Under the pieces are notes generated by a model that saw only the letters and a program-made list of their open reading frames with translations, searched no databases and was not told where the DNA came from. A DNA stretch of 64,000 bases from the NCBI GenBank assembly GCA_016721825.1, contig JADKHI010000001.1, positions 1,054,001 to 1,118,000 of the forward strand, given 5' to 3'. This document shows positions 25,517 through 33,856 of the stretch, piece after piece; the first letter of the stretch is position 1, and each line of letters starts with the position of its first letter. The stretch is from Flavobacteriales bacterium (GTDB lineage: Bacteria > Bacteroidota > Bacteroidia > Flavobacteriales_F > PHOS-HE28). Both the position numbers and the translations under genes were made by a program.

Positions 25517-25963
25517 ATGGAACTGCTACAGAACATTCACCATCAGCTGTATAACCTCTTCGGGGACGCCCTGTACTACGGGCTCGCCTTGTTGGCCGTT
25601 GTCGCCATCATGGCCCAGTGGAAACTGTACGAGAAAGCCGGTCAACCCGGGATCGCGGCCATTGTGCCTGTCTGGAACTTCATCGTGTTCCTGAAGATCG
25701 TAGGCCGCCCCGCCAGCCACCTGTGGCTCTTCTTCATCCCCGTGTTCGGCCAGCTCTACATGCTGCCCAAGGTGTGGATCGAGATCGCTCAGAGCTTCGG
25801 CAAGACCACGATGATGGACTATGTGCTGGTGATCCTGTTCAACGGCATCTACATCCTCAACCTCGGCCTGAGCTACGACACCCGCTACATGGGCCCCGTG
25901 CATGGCAAACCCATGGCACCGCCCCCTGCCCGCCCTTTAAAGCCGCGTCCTAGCCTCGCCTGA
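25517..25963 (+). CDS. DUF5684-type small membrane protein
   Basis: 148 residues with three to four hydrophobic segments. The pattern 'QWKLYEKAGQPGIAAIVPVW' followed by 'KIVGRPASHLWLFFIPVFG' matches DUF5684, a family often annotated as signal-peptidase-related but lacking catalytic residues. The C-terminal tail is proline-rich (from about residue 130). The 180-base gap upstream contains an imperfect hairpin (about 25359-25392) that may end the NtrC-like transcript. No function is known. Confidence 0.82.
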   Translation: MELLQNIHHQLYNLFGDALYYGLALLAVVAIMAQWKLYEKAGQPGIAAIVPVWNFIVFLKIVGRPASHLWLFFIPVFGQLYMLPKVWIEIAQSFGKTTMMDYVLVILFNGIYILNLGLSYDTRYMGPVHGKPMAPPPARPLKPRPSLA

Positions 25964-26044
25964 CCGGCGGGCCGAGAAGGGGCGCAGGCCATCCCTCCCC
26001 TTCCCGAGTCGTGGCCAATTGGCCTGTATCGTTCATGAACATTG

Positions 26045-26070
26045 AAAAGGCCGCCTTAGGGTGGCCTTTT
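26045..26070. terminator. Bidirectional terminator
   Basis: AAAAGGCCGCC pairs with GGTGGCCTTTT (one G-U) around TTAG. The A- and T-tracts make it a rho-independent terminator on both strands. On the minus strand it follows, by 19 bases, the stop of the alaS 3'-end copy, so it is probably the original alaS terminator; on the plus strand it ends the DUF5684 gene. Confidence 0.85.
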
Positions 26071-26089
26071 CGCTTTCGGTCCGAAGTCT

Positions 26090-26161
26090 TCAGCTCAACA
26101 GTGCCAGCGCTTTCTTCAGCGCGTTGGCCATACCACCGGGCTCCTTGCCGCCCCTTGTGGC
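26090..26161 (-). pseudogene. Remnant copy of the alaS 3' end
   Basis: Bases 26090-26160 align without gaps to 27350-27420, the last 23 codons plus stop of alaS; by hand I count about 14 mismatches in 70 columns. Read on the minus strand it encodes ATRGGKEPGGMANALKKALA + LLS and TGA, against ATAGGKEPGGMAEALKKAAE + LLS in alaS. Reading frame and stop are both kept. The repeat does not extend beyond these limits. The segment between the copies carries the unknown gene 26234-27349. It is best read as the displaced original alaS tail after an insertion, or as a leftover of a tandem duplication. Confidence 0.85.
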
Positions 26162-26186
26162 CGGGTCATCGCACTGATGGCAGCGC

Positions 26187-26194
26187 TACCTTCG
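26187..26194 (+). promoter_or_regulatory. -7 box for the inserted secreted gene
   Basis: TACCTTCG, 39 bases before the start at 26234 and 26 bases inside the segment bounded by the alaS repeats, so the inserted gene carries its own promoter. Confidence 0.6.
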
Positions 26195-26233
26195 AACACG
26201 GACCAGCCGGCAATGGATCAACCATACGTACGG

Positions 26234-27349
26234 ATGAACACCTCGGTGCGCCACCACCTTCACTTCGTGCTCGCGCTTGGCATGTGCGTGCTGTCCTCTG
26301 CCAGCGCGGTGCGTGCGCAACCCGATCCCGACCGTCGCGACTTCTACCGTACGCGCATCCAACACAACCCCGACCCGCACGAACAGCTTACCGCCATCAC
26401 CGAACTGAGGCGTCAACTGCCGGATACCGCCGATCCAGCGGACACCCGCCAACGGCACCCCACTCGACTTGCCCGCCAGCAGGAAGCACTGTTCCTGAAC
26501 TTCCTATGCTACGTGCATGAAGCACGCATCACCTGGCAAGGCACCTGCGGGCTCCAGCAAGGGTTCTGGAACTACGAACGGATGGTGGCGCTGGGGCCGG
26601 TAGACGGCTACCTAACGGCAGCGGAACAGCAGCTCGACCTTGCGGAAGCGCGTAGCCTCGAGCGTGACCTGTGCGTGCGTGCGTTCGAGCGGAACGGCAA
26701 CCGACTGGAGGGTCTTCCCTCGAATGCTTGTGGCTGTGCTCCGGTGCTAGTAGCCTTGCTCCAACGAACCGAGGAACAGCGACGGGCAGATCAAGCGACC
26801 ACCGCGCACGAGGAGGCAGCCCGCTCAGCCCTGCGCAACGACAGCATTCAAGACATCGAGCGGGCAAGTAACGTACGGCTTGCTGCGGCCATCTACGCGC
26901 CGGACGGCAGGCTGCGCTGCGACACGACGCTCCGCATCAGCACATCGTCGATCGAAGCATTGAACAGGGTGCTGCTCGATGCCATGTTCACCGCTGCGAA
27001 TAGGGTGTTCGTGACAGGACCTGAAGCAGATCGGTACTGGGAACTATTGGCCAACGTTGTTCAGGAGGATCGACCGATGGTCTGGCTGCTTAATGCGCGC
27101 AAACAACAGGACCTCTTCCGGCTGGAAGACCTGACCATGGGGGACTTCAGCAGCAACATGCGAGCACGACTGCTTCCGGAGCTTAACCTCCGTGATGTGG
27201 CCCCCTTCGTGGCGGATGGCGAACGGTTGGTGTTTCCCTACCGCGTAATGCTGGCCCCCTCGCTCACCGGCACGAACGTACGGCTGAGCGCGGAGGATGG
27301 CTATGTGAACATCCTGCTTCGCCCCATCCCGGAGGTGAAGAAGGACTGA
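26234..27349 (+). CDS. Unknown secreted protein carried between alaS 3'-end repeats
   Basis: 371 residues from ATG 26234. The signal peptide spans about residues 1-29 and ends 'AVRAQ'. The mature part is largely alpha-helical, rich in Arg, Glu and Ala, with four cysteines in 'CYVHEARITWQGTC' and 'NACGC'. I recognise no domain. Its stop codon directly abuts the alaS stop (convergent, zero gap), and the other side is bounded by a copy of the alaS 3' end. An upstream in-frame ATG (26177) would place the signal peptide inside the protein and is rejected. Probably a recently gained gene. Confidence 0.8.
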   Translation: MNTSVRHHLHFVLALGMCVLSSASAVRAQPDPDRRDFYRTRIQHNPDPHEQLTAITELRRQLPDTADPADTRQRHPTRLARQQEALFLNFLCYVHEARITWQGTCGLQQGFWNYERMVALGPVDGYLTAAEQQLDLAEARSLERDLCVRAFERNGNRLEGLPSNACGCAPVLVALLQRTEEQRRADQATTAHEEAARSALRNDSIQDIERASNVRLAAAIYAPDGRLRCDTTLRISTSSIEALNRVLLDAMFTAANRVFVTGPEADRYWELLANVVQEDRPMVWLLNARKQQDLFRLEDLTMGDFSSNMRARLLPELNLRDVAPFVADGERLVFPYRVMLAPSLTGTNVRLSAEDGYVNILLRPIPEVKKD

Positions 27350-29956
27350 TCAGCTCAGCAACTCTGCCGCCTTCTTCAGCGCTTCGGCCATGCCACCGGG
27401 CTCCTTGCCGCCTGCTGTGGCGAAGTCGGGTTGGCCGCCACCACCGCCCTTGATCAGCGGACCGAGCTGCTTGATGAGCTCAACGGCCTTCAGGCCTGAG
27501 GCATCCATGAAGGACTTACCCAGCGAAACGGCCAACAGTGGTTTACCATCGAGCACCGAACCGGCGATGAAGCCCAGGTCCGGGTGCTGTTCGCGCAACT
27601 GGTAGCCCAGGTCCTTCAGGTTCTGCGCGTCCAGGTCGAGCTGCTCCACCAGCACCTTCATCCCTTTGGCGTTGCTGGTGGCCTTGCCGGGCAGGGAGGC
27701 CGCGTAGCCCTTCACCTTCTCCTTGGCATATTTCTCCAGTTCCTTGGTCAGGGCGTTGTTCTGCTCCACGAGCTTCTCCACTACGGCGACCAGGTCCGTG
27801 GGGTGCTTCAACAAGGCGTTGAGGGCCTCCAGCTTCGCCAGCTTCTCGTTGATCATACGCTCGGCCTCCACGCTGGTGATGGCCTCGATGCGACGGATAC
27901 CTGCTGCCAGGGCGCTCTCGCTCACGATGCGGAAGGGACCGATGACACCGGTGCGCGGCACATGCGTACCGCCGCAGAGCTCCACGCTCGGGCCGAACTT
28001 CACCACGCGGACATTGTCGCCGTACTTCTCACCGAAAAGTGCCATGGCGCCCATGGCCTTGGCCTCCGCAATAGGCACGTTGCGCTTGTCCTCGAACACG
28101 AGATCCTCGGTGATCATGGCGTTCACATCGCGTTCGATGGTGGCCAGTTCCTCGGCGGTCACTTTGGCGAAGTGGCTGATGTCGAAGCGCAACCTGTCCG
28201 GTGCCACGAGCGAACCTTTCTGTTCGACGTGCGTGCCGAGGTGCTTGCGCAGCGCGTGGTGCAGCAGGTGCGTGGCCGTGTGGTTGCGCATGGTGAGCGC
28301 ACGACGCGTACTGTCCACCTGAGCGGTCAGCGGCGCGCGAACGTCCTTCGGCAGGTCCTTGGTGAAGTGGACGATGAGCTGGTTCTCGCGCCTGGTGTCG
28401 AGCACTTCCACCTGATCGTCGCCGTGGATCAGCCAGCCTTGGTCACCGACCTGGCCACCGCCTTCAGGATAGAAGGGCGTGCGGTCAAGCACGATCTGGA
28501 ACTGATCACCTCCTTTGCCGCTCACTTTGCGGTACCGCAGGATGCGTGAGGTGGTCTTCAATTCATCATATCCCTCGAACACCGTTTCACCCTGTCCGAG
28601 CTCCACCCAATCGCCCGTGGTGATGGCTGTGGCAGCACGACTGCGGTCCTTCTGCTTCTTCAGTTCGGCCTCGAAGCCTTTCATGTCCACATCACGGCCC
28701 TGCTCACGTGCCATGAGCTGCGTGAGGTCGATGGGGAAGCCGTAGGTGTCGAACAGCTCGAAGGCCTTGTCGCCGGGGAGCACGCCTTTGCTCTCCGCCA
28801 GCGCCTGCTCAATGCGCTTGGTGCCTTGCTCCAGAGTGCGAAGGAAGGCCTTCTCCTCCTCCAGCATCACGTTCTCTACAATGCTGTGCTGCTTCTTCAG
28901 CTCCGGGAACTGATCCCCCATCTGAGCCACCAGCTCGGGCACCAACGCGTGCATGAACGGCTCGTTGAATCCAAGGAAACTGTAACCATAACGCACGGCA
29001 CGTCGCAGGATGCGACGGATCACATAGCCAGCACCGGTGTTGCTCGGGAGCTGCCCGTCCGCGATGGCGAAGCTGATGGCACGCAGGTGGTCGGCGATCA
29101 CGCGCATGGCGATGTCGGCCTTCTCGTCCTTGCCGTAACTCTTTCCGCAACGCTTCGCCAACGCCTGGATCAGCGGCTGGAACACATCGGTGTCGTAGTT
29201 GCTGCGCTTGCCCTGCAACACCATGCACAGGCGCTCGAAGCCCATGCCGGTGTCCACGTGTTGGGCTGGTAATGTGACGAGCGAGCCATCGGCCTTGCGC
29301 TCGAACTGCATGAACACGTTGTTCCAGATCTCGATGACCTGCGGGTGGTCGTTGTTCACCAGGTCCTTGCCGGGCTTCTGCGCTTTCTCTTCCGCCGTGC
29401 GCACATCCACATGGATCTCCGTGCACGGACCGCAGGGACCGGTGTCGCCCATCTCCCAGAAATTGTCCTTGCGGCTGAAGGGCAGGATGCGCTCGGCAGG
29501 CATGAACTGGAGCCACAGGTCACGCGTCTCGGTGTCGGCGGGCAGCTTGTCGGCCTCATCGCCGCCGAAGTAGGTAACGTAGATGTTCGTTGGATCGATC
29601 TTGTACACGTCCACCAGCAGCTCCCAGGCCCAGGCGATGGCTTCCTTCTTGAAGTAGTCGCCAAAGCTCCAGTTGCCGAGCATCTCGAACATCGTGTGGT
29701 GGTAGGTGTCGATGCCCACCTCCTCGAGGTCGTTGTGCTTGCCGGAGACGCGCAGGCACTTCTGCGTGTCGGCGATGCGCTTGTCCTTCGCTGGGCGGTT
29801 GCCGAGGAAGAGGTCCTTGAACTGATTCATCCCCGCGTTGGTGAACATCAAGGTGGGGTCGTCCTTCACGACCATTGGCGCGCTGGGCACGATGGCGTGG
29901 CCGTGCTTGGCGAAGTGATCGAGGAAGGCTTGGCGGATCTGGCGGGACGTGAGCAT
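27350..29956 (-). CDS. alaS: Alanyl-tRNA synthetase
   Basis: 868 residues from MLTSRQIRQAFLDHF. The class II catalytic domain comes first ('NAGMNQFKDLFLG', 'GDTGPCGPCTEIH'), then the tRNA-recognition region, the editing domain with 'HTATHLLHHAL' and 'CGGTHVPRTG' (zinc ligands), and the C-terminal oligomerisation/DHHA1 domain with 'KGGGGGQPDFATAGG'. It charges tRNA-Ala and hydrolyses mischarged Ser/Gly-tRNA-Ala. The extra 19 codons upstream are not conserved. A GACCTTTG box (29976-29983 minus) is the likely promoter. The last 23 codons are duplicated at 26090-26161. Confidence 0.98.
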   Translation of the reverse strand: MLTSRQIRQAFLDHFAKHGHAIVPSAPMVVKDDPTLMFTNAGMNQFKDLFLGNRPAKDKRIADTQKCLRVSGKHNDLEEVGIDTYHHTMFEMLGNWSFGDYFKKEAIAWAWELLVDVYKIDPTNIYVTYFGGDEADKLPADTETRDLWLQFMPAERILPFSRKDNFWEMGDTGPCGPCTEIHVDVRTAEEKAQKPGKDLVNNDHPQVIEIWNNVFMQFERKADGSLVTLPAQHVDTGMGFERLCMVLQGKRSNYDTDVFQPLIQALAKRCGKSYGKDEKADIAMRVIADHLRAISFAIADGQLPSNTGAGYVIRRILRRAVRYGYSFLGFNEPFMHALVPELVAQMGDQFPELKKQHSIVENVMLEEEKAFLRTLEQGTKRIEQALAESKGVLPGDKAFELFDTYGFPIDLTQLMAREQGRDVDMKGFEAELKKQKDRSRAATAITTGDWVELGQGETVFEGYDELKTTSRILRYRKVSGKGGDQFQIVLDRTPFYPEGGGQVGDQGWLIHGDDQVEVLDTRRENQLIVHFTKDLPKDVRAPLTAQVDSTRRALTMRNHTATHLLHHALRKHLGTHVEQKGSLVAPDRLRFDISHFAKVTAEELATIERDVNAMITEDLVFEDKRNVPIAEAKAMGAMALFGEKYGDNVRVVKFGPSVELCGGTHVPRTGVIGPFRIVSESALAAGIRRIEAITSVEAERMINEKLAKLEALNALLKHPTDLVAVVEKLVEQNNALTKELEKYAKEKVKGYAASLPGKATSNAKGMKVLVEQLDLDAQNLKDLGYQLREQHPDLGFIAGSVLDGKPLLAVSLGKSFMDASGLKAVELIKQLGPLIKGGGGGQPDFATAGGKEPGGMAEALKKAAELLS

Positions 29957-30094
29957 GGGGACGGAAAATGCGGCGCAAAGGTCGCACTCCGGGCAGAAAG
30001 GAGGAAGCCCCAAGGCCCGAAGCCGCCCCGGTAGTTTTTGCGATCTTTAACGGACAGGCTGCTCCGCTCCGCACGATGCCCGGTGCAGGCTGGC

Positions 30095-30102
30095 TATTTT
30101 CG
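30095..30102 (+). promoter_or_regulatory. -7 box for the M23 peptidase gene
   Basis: TATTTTCG (TAnnTTYG), 15 bases before the start at 30118. Confidence 0.5.
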
Positions 30103-30117
30103 GACCCGACCGATCAC

Positions 30118-31086
30118 ATGGCCGAACAGAAATACCGCTTTAACCCGCTGACGCTCAATTTCGAGCGCATCCGCATCACGGGCTGGCAGCGCGTGAAACG
30201 GACGGCCTTGGCACTGACGCCGGGGCTGTTGCTGGGCCTGGCGGGGATCCTGGTGGCCTATCAGTTCTTCGACTCGCCCAAGGAGGCCAGTATGCGGCGC
30301 GAGATCCAGCAGATGCAGGTGCAGTACGAACTGCTGAACAAGCAGATGAGCGAGGTGGAACACGTGATGCACGATGTGCGCCGCCGTGATGACAACGTGT
30401 ACCGCGTGATCTTCGAGGCGGATCCCATCCCCATGGAAGTGCGCCGCGCAGGCTTCGGTGGCAGCAACCGCTACAAGGACCTTCAAGGCTACGCCAGCAG
30501 CGATATGATCATCGCCACACGCCGACGACTGGACCAGCTGACCAAGCAGCTCTACGTGCAGAGCGTTTCGCTCGATGAGGTGGCCACCCTCACCATGCGC
30601 AAGCAGGAGATGCTCGCGAGCATTCCTTCGGTGCAACCCATCCCCAGCGACCACACGGCCATCAGCTCAGGCTTCGGGGAGCGTTTGCACCCCATCCATA
30701 AGATCGTGAAGATGCACGCGGGCATGGACTTCACCAGCCCCATCGGCACCGAGATCCACGCCACCGGGGACGGGGTGGTGGAGTTCGCCGACTATGCCAC
30801 CAACGGCTACGGCATCCACGTGATCATCGACCACGGCTTCGACTACAAGACGCTTTACGGCCACATGGAACGGTTGAAGGTGCGGCAGGGGCAGCGCGTG
30901 AAACGCGGCGACCTGATCGGCTGGGTGGGGAACACGGGCTTGAGCGCAGGCCCTCACCTCCACTACGAAGTACACAAGAACGGCGAGCCCATCGACCCGG
31001 CGAACTACTTCTTCAACGACCTCACGCCAGAGGAATACGCCCGCATGCTCGAGCTTTCGCGCAACGCCAACCAGTCGCTCGACTGA
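30118..31086 (+). CDS. M23 family peptidoglycan metallopeptidase
   Basis: 322 residues. A short cytoplasmic N-terminus, one membrane segment ('LALTPGLLLGLAGILVAYQFF', about 31-51), then a coiled coil (about 57-90), and a C-terminal LytM/M23 domain (about 185-300). Zinc and catalytic residues are seen in 'HAGMDF' (H-x3-D) and 'HLHYEV' (HxH). It cuts peptide cross-links in peptidoglycan from the periplasmic side and may act in division or growth. The start is set by the promoter and membrane segment; the upstream in-frame codons are antisense to alaS. A MerR gene follows. Confidence 0.93.
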   Translation: MAEQKYRFNPLTLNFERIRITGWQRVKRTALALTPGLLLGLAGILVAYQFFDSPKEASMRREIQQMQVQYELLNKQMSEVEHVMHDVRRRDDNVYRVIFEADPIPMEVRRAGFGGSNRYKDLQGYASSDMIIATRRRLDQLTKQLYVQSVSLDEVATLTMRKQEMLASIPSVQPIPSDHTAISSGFGERLHPIHKIVKMHAGMDFTSPIGTEIHATGDGVVEFADYATNGYGIHVIIDHGFDYKTLYGHMERLKVRQGQRVKRGDLIGWVGNTGLSAGPHLHYEVHKNGEPIDPANYFFNDLTPEEYARMLELSRNANQSLD

Positions 31087-31103
31087 CCACACCGTCCCGC
31101 GAT

Positions 31104-31111
31104 TATCTTCG
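31104..31111 (+). promoter_or_regulatory. -7 box for the MerR-FkbM pair
   Basis: TATCTTCG, 10 bases before the MerR start at 31122. Confidence 0.55.
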
Positions 31112-31121
31112 GCGCCCGTCC

Positions 31122-31493
31122 ATGCCCCTGAAGGAGAAGACCATCGGCAAGTTGTACTGGACCATCGGTGAGGTGGCCGAGCAGCTGGGCGTGAACACCA
31201 GCCTGCTGCGCTACTGGGAAAAGGAGTTCGGCATGCTCCGCCCCAAGCGCACCAACAAGGGCGACCGCCTCTACACGCAGGAGGACATCAACACCGTGCG
31301 GTCGATCCACGAGCTGCTGAAGGACCGAGGCTTCACGATCCAAGGTGCGAAGGAGCATCTGCGCGGTGCCGGCAAGAAGGTGGAGGCCACCACGGAGATC
31401 CGCGAACGTCTTCTGCGCATCCGGGCCGAACTGCTCGACCTGCGTTCCGCGTTGGACGCCGAGGAAGCACCTTACGCCACCTACCATTCATGA
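31122..31493 (+). CDS. MerR-family transcriptional regulator
   Basis: 123 residues. An N-terminal winged helix-turn-helix is clear: 'WTIGEVAEQLGVNTSLLRYW' (about 14-33), then 'KRTNKGDRLYTQEDINTVR', then a coiled-coil dimerisation helix (about 85-115). It lacks the cysteines of metal-sensing MerR proteins and any effector domain, like the short MerR proteins regularly found after M23 peptidases in Bacteroidota. Its stop overlaps the start of the FkbM gene (ATGA). Its target is unknown. Confidence 0.92.
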   Translation: MPLKEKTIGKLYWTIGEVAEQLGVNTSLLRYWEKEFGMLRPKRTNKGDRLYTQEDINTVRSIHELLKDRGFTIQGAKEHLRGAGKKVEATTEIRERLLRIRAELLDLRSALDAEEAPYATYHS

Positions 31494-32353
31494 AGCTGAC
31501 CCGCTACGCGGTCCGTGCCCTCCGCAAGGTCGGCCTGTTGGACAACTTCGTCTTCAACGTGCCCATCAAGCTCAGCGGCAAGGTGGTGCAGGTGCCCATG
31601 GTGAAGGGCGTCGGCTTCATTTACGTGCTCGATTTCGAGCCCTTCATGGACGAGCTGATCAAGCGCCTCACGCCCCTGTTCCCTGGTGTGTTCGTGGATG
31701 CAGGCGTGAACCTCGGCCAGACCCTGATCAAAGCGAAGGTCGCACGACCTGACATCGTATACCTCGGCCTGGAACCGAACCCCGTTTGCGTCGACTACAC
31801 GCAGCGGCTTGTGCGGGCGAACAACTTCGCCAATGTGACCCTCGTTCCGGCAGGCCTTACCGATCATGATGGCGAAGGCGGCTTGGTGCTGTGGAACGGC
31901 GAAGCGGGTGATCCGACGGCCTCCTTGCTCAGCGACCTGAAACCGCAACGCGCCAACCAACGCGAAGTGCCCGTGAAGTTGGTGACCTGGGCCACGGTGG
32001 AGAAGCAGGCGCCCATCGGCAAGCTTGGCTTCGTGAAGATCGACGTGGAGGGCAGCGAGCTGGACGTGCTGGAACAACTGGCCCCACGCCTGCGTAGCGA
32101 CCGCCCAATCACCGTGGTGGAAGTGCTGCCGCCCTACGATCCGCCCATGCCCGAGCGGGTGGAACGCCAGAAGCGCATGGAAGCGCTGTTCCGCTCGCTG
32201 GACATGAAACTGTTCCGCATTCACAAGGACAGCTCGCCCCTGCGATTGGAGCCGATGGAGGAGTTCGGCATCTTCACGTTGCAGGAGCTGAGCGACCACT
32301 TGGTGGTGCCCAGCGAGCGCGTCGGTGATGTACTGAAAGCCTTCTCGCGCTAG
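31490..32353 (+). CDS. FkbM-family SAM-dependent methyltransferase
   Basis: 287 residues. The Rossmann motif I appears as 'VFVDAGVNLGQT' (about 69-80), acidic loop 'YLGLEPNP', and the FkbM signature 'VKIDVEGSELDVLEQL' (about 182-197). FkbM enzymes O-methylate sugars or secondary metabolites. The MerR gene overlaps its start by 4 bases, so both share a transcript. It converges with hldD, overlapping by 4 bases at the stops. A surface-sugar substrate is plausible but not shown. Confidence 0.9.
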   Translation: MKLTRYAVRALRKVGLLDNFVFNVPIKLSGKVVQVPMVKGVGFIYVLDFEPFMDELIKRLTPLFPGVFVDAGVNLGQTLIKAKVARPDIVYLGLEPNPVCVDYTQRLVRANNFANVTLVPAGLTDHDGEGGLVLWNGEAGDPTASLLSDLKPQRANQREVPVKLVTWATVEKQAPIGKLGFVKIDVEGSELDVLEQLAPRLRSDRPITVVEVLPPYDPPMPERVERQKRMEALFRSLDMKLFRIHKDSSPLRLEPMEEFGIFTLQELSDHLVVPSERVGDVLKAFSR

Positions 32354-33315
32354 CGGTATTTGGCCAGCATCAGGTAGTTCTTCACGTAGTCGGCCACGCC
32401 CTGTTCCAACGTATGGAACGGCTTGGTGTAGCCGATGCCCTTGAGCTTCTCCATGCGGGCCTCCGTGAAGTACTGGTACTTATCACGGATGTCGATCGGC
32501 GTGTCGATGAAGTCGATGCGTTCGGGTAGCTCCAGCGCCGCGAAGGTGGCCTTCGACAGGTCGAGGAAGGCGCGCGCGGTGCCGCTGCCGAGGTTGTATA
32601 TCGCACTGTCCTTCCGGCGCTCCATCAGGAAAAGGCACACGTTGCAGACGTCCTTCACGTAAACGAAGTCGCGCAGCTGCATGCCGTCCGCATAGTCGGG
32701 GCGGTGGCTGCGGAAGAGCTTCACCCCGCCCGATGCCTTGATCTGGTTGAAGCCGTGGTACACCACGCTCGCCATGCGGCCCTTGTGGTATTCGTTGGGG
32801 CCGTACACGTTGAAGAACTTCAGCCCTGCCCAGAAGTAGGGTTGCTCTTCCTGCACCAGTGCCCACTGGTCGAACGTGTTCTTGCTCGCGCCATACGGGT
32901 TCAGCGGATGCAGGCGGGGGATGAGCGCATGGTCATCGGCATAACCCAGTTCACCGCTGCCATACGTGGCCGCGCTGCTCGCATAGACCACGGGGATGCC
33001 GTAATTCACACAGGCCTGCCACATGCGTTGGCTGTAACGCACGTTCAGCTCGTCGAAGATGGCCTTGTCGAACTCGGTGGTGTCGGTGCGCGCGCCCAGG
33101 TGGAAGATGAACTGCACGAAGCGCTCGTTCGCGTCCAGCCAAGTGAAGAACTCGTCGCGGTGCACTTTCGCGGTGAGCTTCTTGCCCGCCAGGTTCGGGG
33201 CCTTGTCCGCGCGGCTGAAATCATCCACCGCCACGATGTCCTGCCAGCCCTGCTCCTGCAGTTCAGCCACCAAACAGCTTCCGATGAAGCCCGCCGCTCC
33301 GGTCACAACGATCAT
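32350..33315 (-). CDS. hldD: ADP-L-glycero-D-manno-heptose 6-epimerase
   Basis: 321 residues, extended SDR fold. NAD(P)-binding 'TGAAGFIGS' at the N-terminus, catalytic tyrosine motif 'NPYGASKNTFD', and the family signature 'KFFNVYGPNEYHKGRMASVV', which is specific for HldD/RfaD. It makes ADP-L-glycero-D-manno-heptose, a precursor of lipopolysaccharide core. Its -7 box ends five bases before the ATG, implying a leaderless transcript. No other heptose gene is nearby. Confidence 0.95.
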   Translation of the reverse strand: MIVVTGAAGFIGSCLVAELQEQGWQDIVAVDDFSRADKAPNLAGKKLTAKVHRDEFFTWLDANERFVQFIFHLGARTDTTEFDKAIFDELNVRYSQRMWQACVNYGIPVVYASSAATYGSGELGYADDHALIPRLHPLNPYGASKNTFDQWALVQEEQPYFWAGLKFFNVYGPNEYHKGRMASVVYHGFNQIKASGGVKLFRSHRPDYADGMQLRDFVYVKDVCNVCLFLMERRKDSAIYNLGSGTARAFLDLSKATFAALELPERIDFIDTPIDIRDKYQYFTEARMEKLKGIGYTKPFHTLEQGVADYVKNYLMLAKYR

Positions 33316-33319
33316 GAGT

Positions 33320-33327
33320 CAAAGGTA
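33320..33327 (-). promoter_or_regulatory. -7 box for hldD
   Basis: TACCTTTG on the minus strand, exact consensus, four bases between box and ATG (33315). Confidence 0.7.
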
Positions 33328-33370
33328 GCTGGGCCTGCCCACCGCCCCGTTCCGGCCTTCTGCCTACCAC

Positions 33371-33378
33371 TACCTTTG
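33371..33378 (+). promoter_or_regulatory. -7 box for the pterin operon
   Basis: TACCTTTG, exact consensus, 52 bases before the 6-pyruvoyl-tetrahydropterin synthase-like gene; diverges from the hldD promoter. Confidence 0.65.
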
Positions 33379-33430
33379 GCACCGCCCCTTCTCGGGCAAA
33401 CATTCCACCGGCCTCCCGTTCTTCCGACCC

Positions 33431-33856
33431 ATGCCCATCGTCCACATCTCCCGGCGCGAACGCTTCAGCGCCAGCCACCGCCTCAGCCGACCCGACTGGA
33501 GCCCCGAAAAGAACTTCGAAGTGTTCGGGAAGTGCGCCAATCCCAACGGCCACGGCCACAACTATGATCTGTGGGTCACCGTGAAGGGTACGCCCGATCC
33601 GGAGACCAGCTTCGTCATCGACCTTAGCGCGTTGGGAAACATCATCAAGGACAAGGTGATCCAGCATGTGGACCACAAGAACCTGGACCTCGATGTGCCC
33701 TTCATGAAAGGCGTATACAGCAGCACCGAGAACCTCGCCATCGCCATCTGGGAACAGCTGGAGGCGCCGATCAAGGCCGAGGGTGGCACCTTGCACTGTG
33801 TGAAGTTGCAGGAGACCGAGAACAACCTGGTGGAATACTATGGCGGCAAAGACTAA
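33431..33856 (+). CDS. 6-pyruvoyl-tetrahydropterin synthase / QueD family protein
   Basis: 141 residues, T-fold. Zinc ligands are H16 ('FSASHRL') and the two histidines of 'NGHGHNY' (about 39-45). The catalytic cysteine is in 'GKCANPNGHGH', and 'VDHKNLDLDVPFM' and 'QETENNLVEYYG' are family motifs. The family acts on 7,8-dihydroneopterin triphosphate, the FolE product, giving either 6-carboxy-tetrahydropterin for queuosine (QueD) or 6-pyruvoyl-tetrahydropterin for biopterin. It overlaps folE by 17 bases. Bacteroidota homologues are annotated both ways, so the product is left open. Confidence 0.92.
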   Translation: MPIVHISRRERFSASHRLSRPDWSPEKNFEVFGKCANPNGHGHNYDLWVTVKGTPDPETSFVIDLSALGNIIKDKVIQHVDHKNLDLDVPFMKGVYSSTENLAIAIWEQLEAPIKAEGGTLHCVKLQETENNLVEYYGGKD

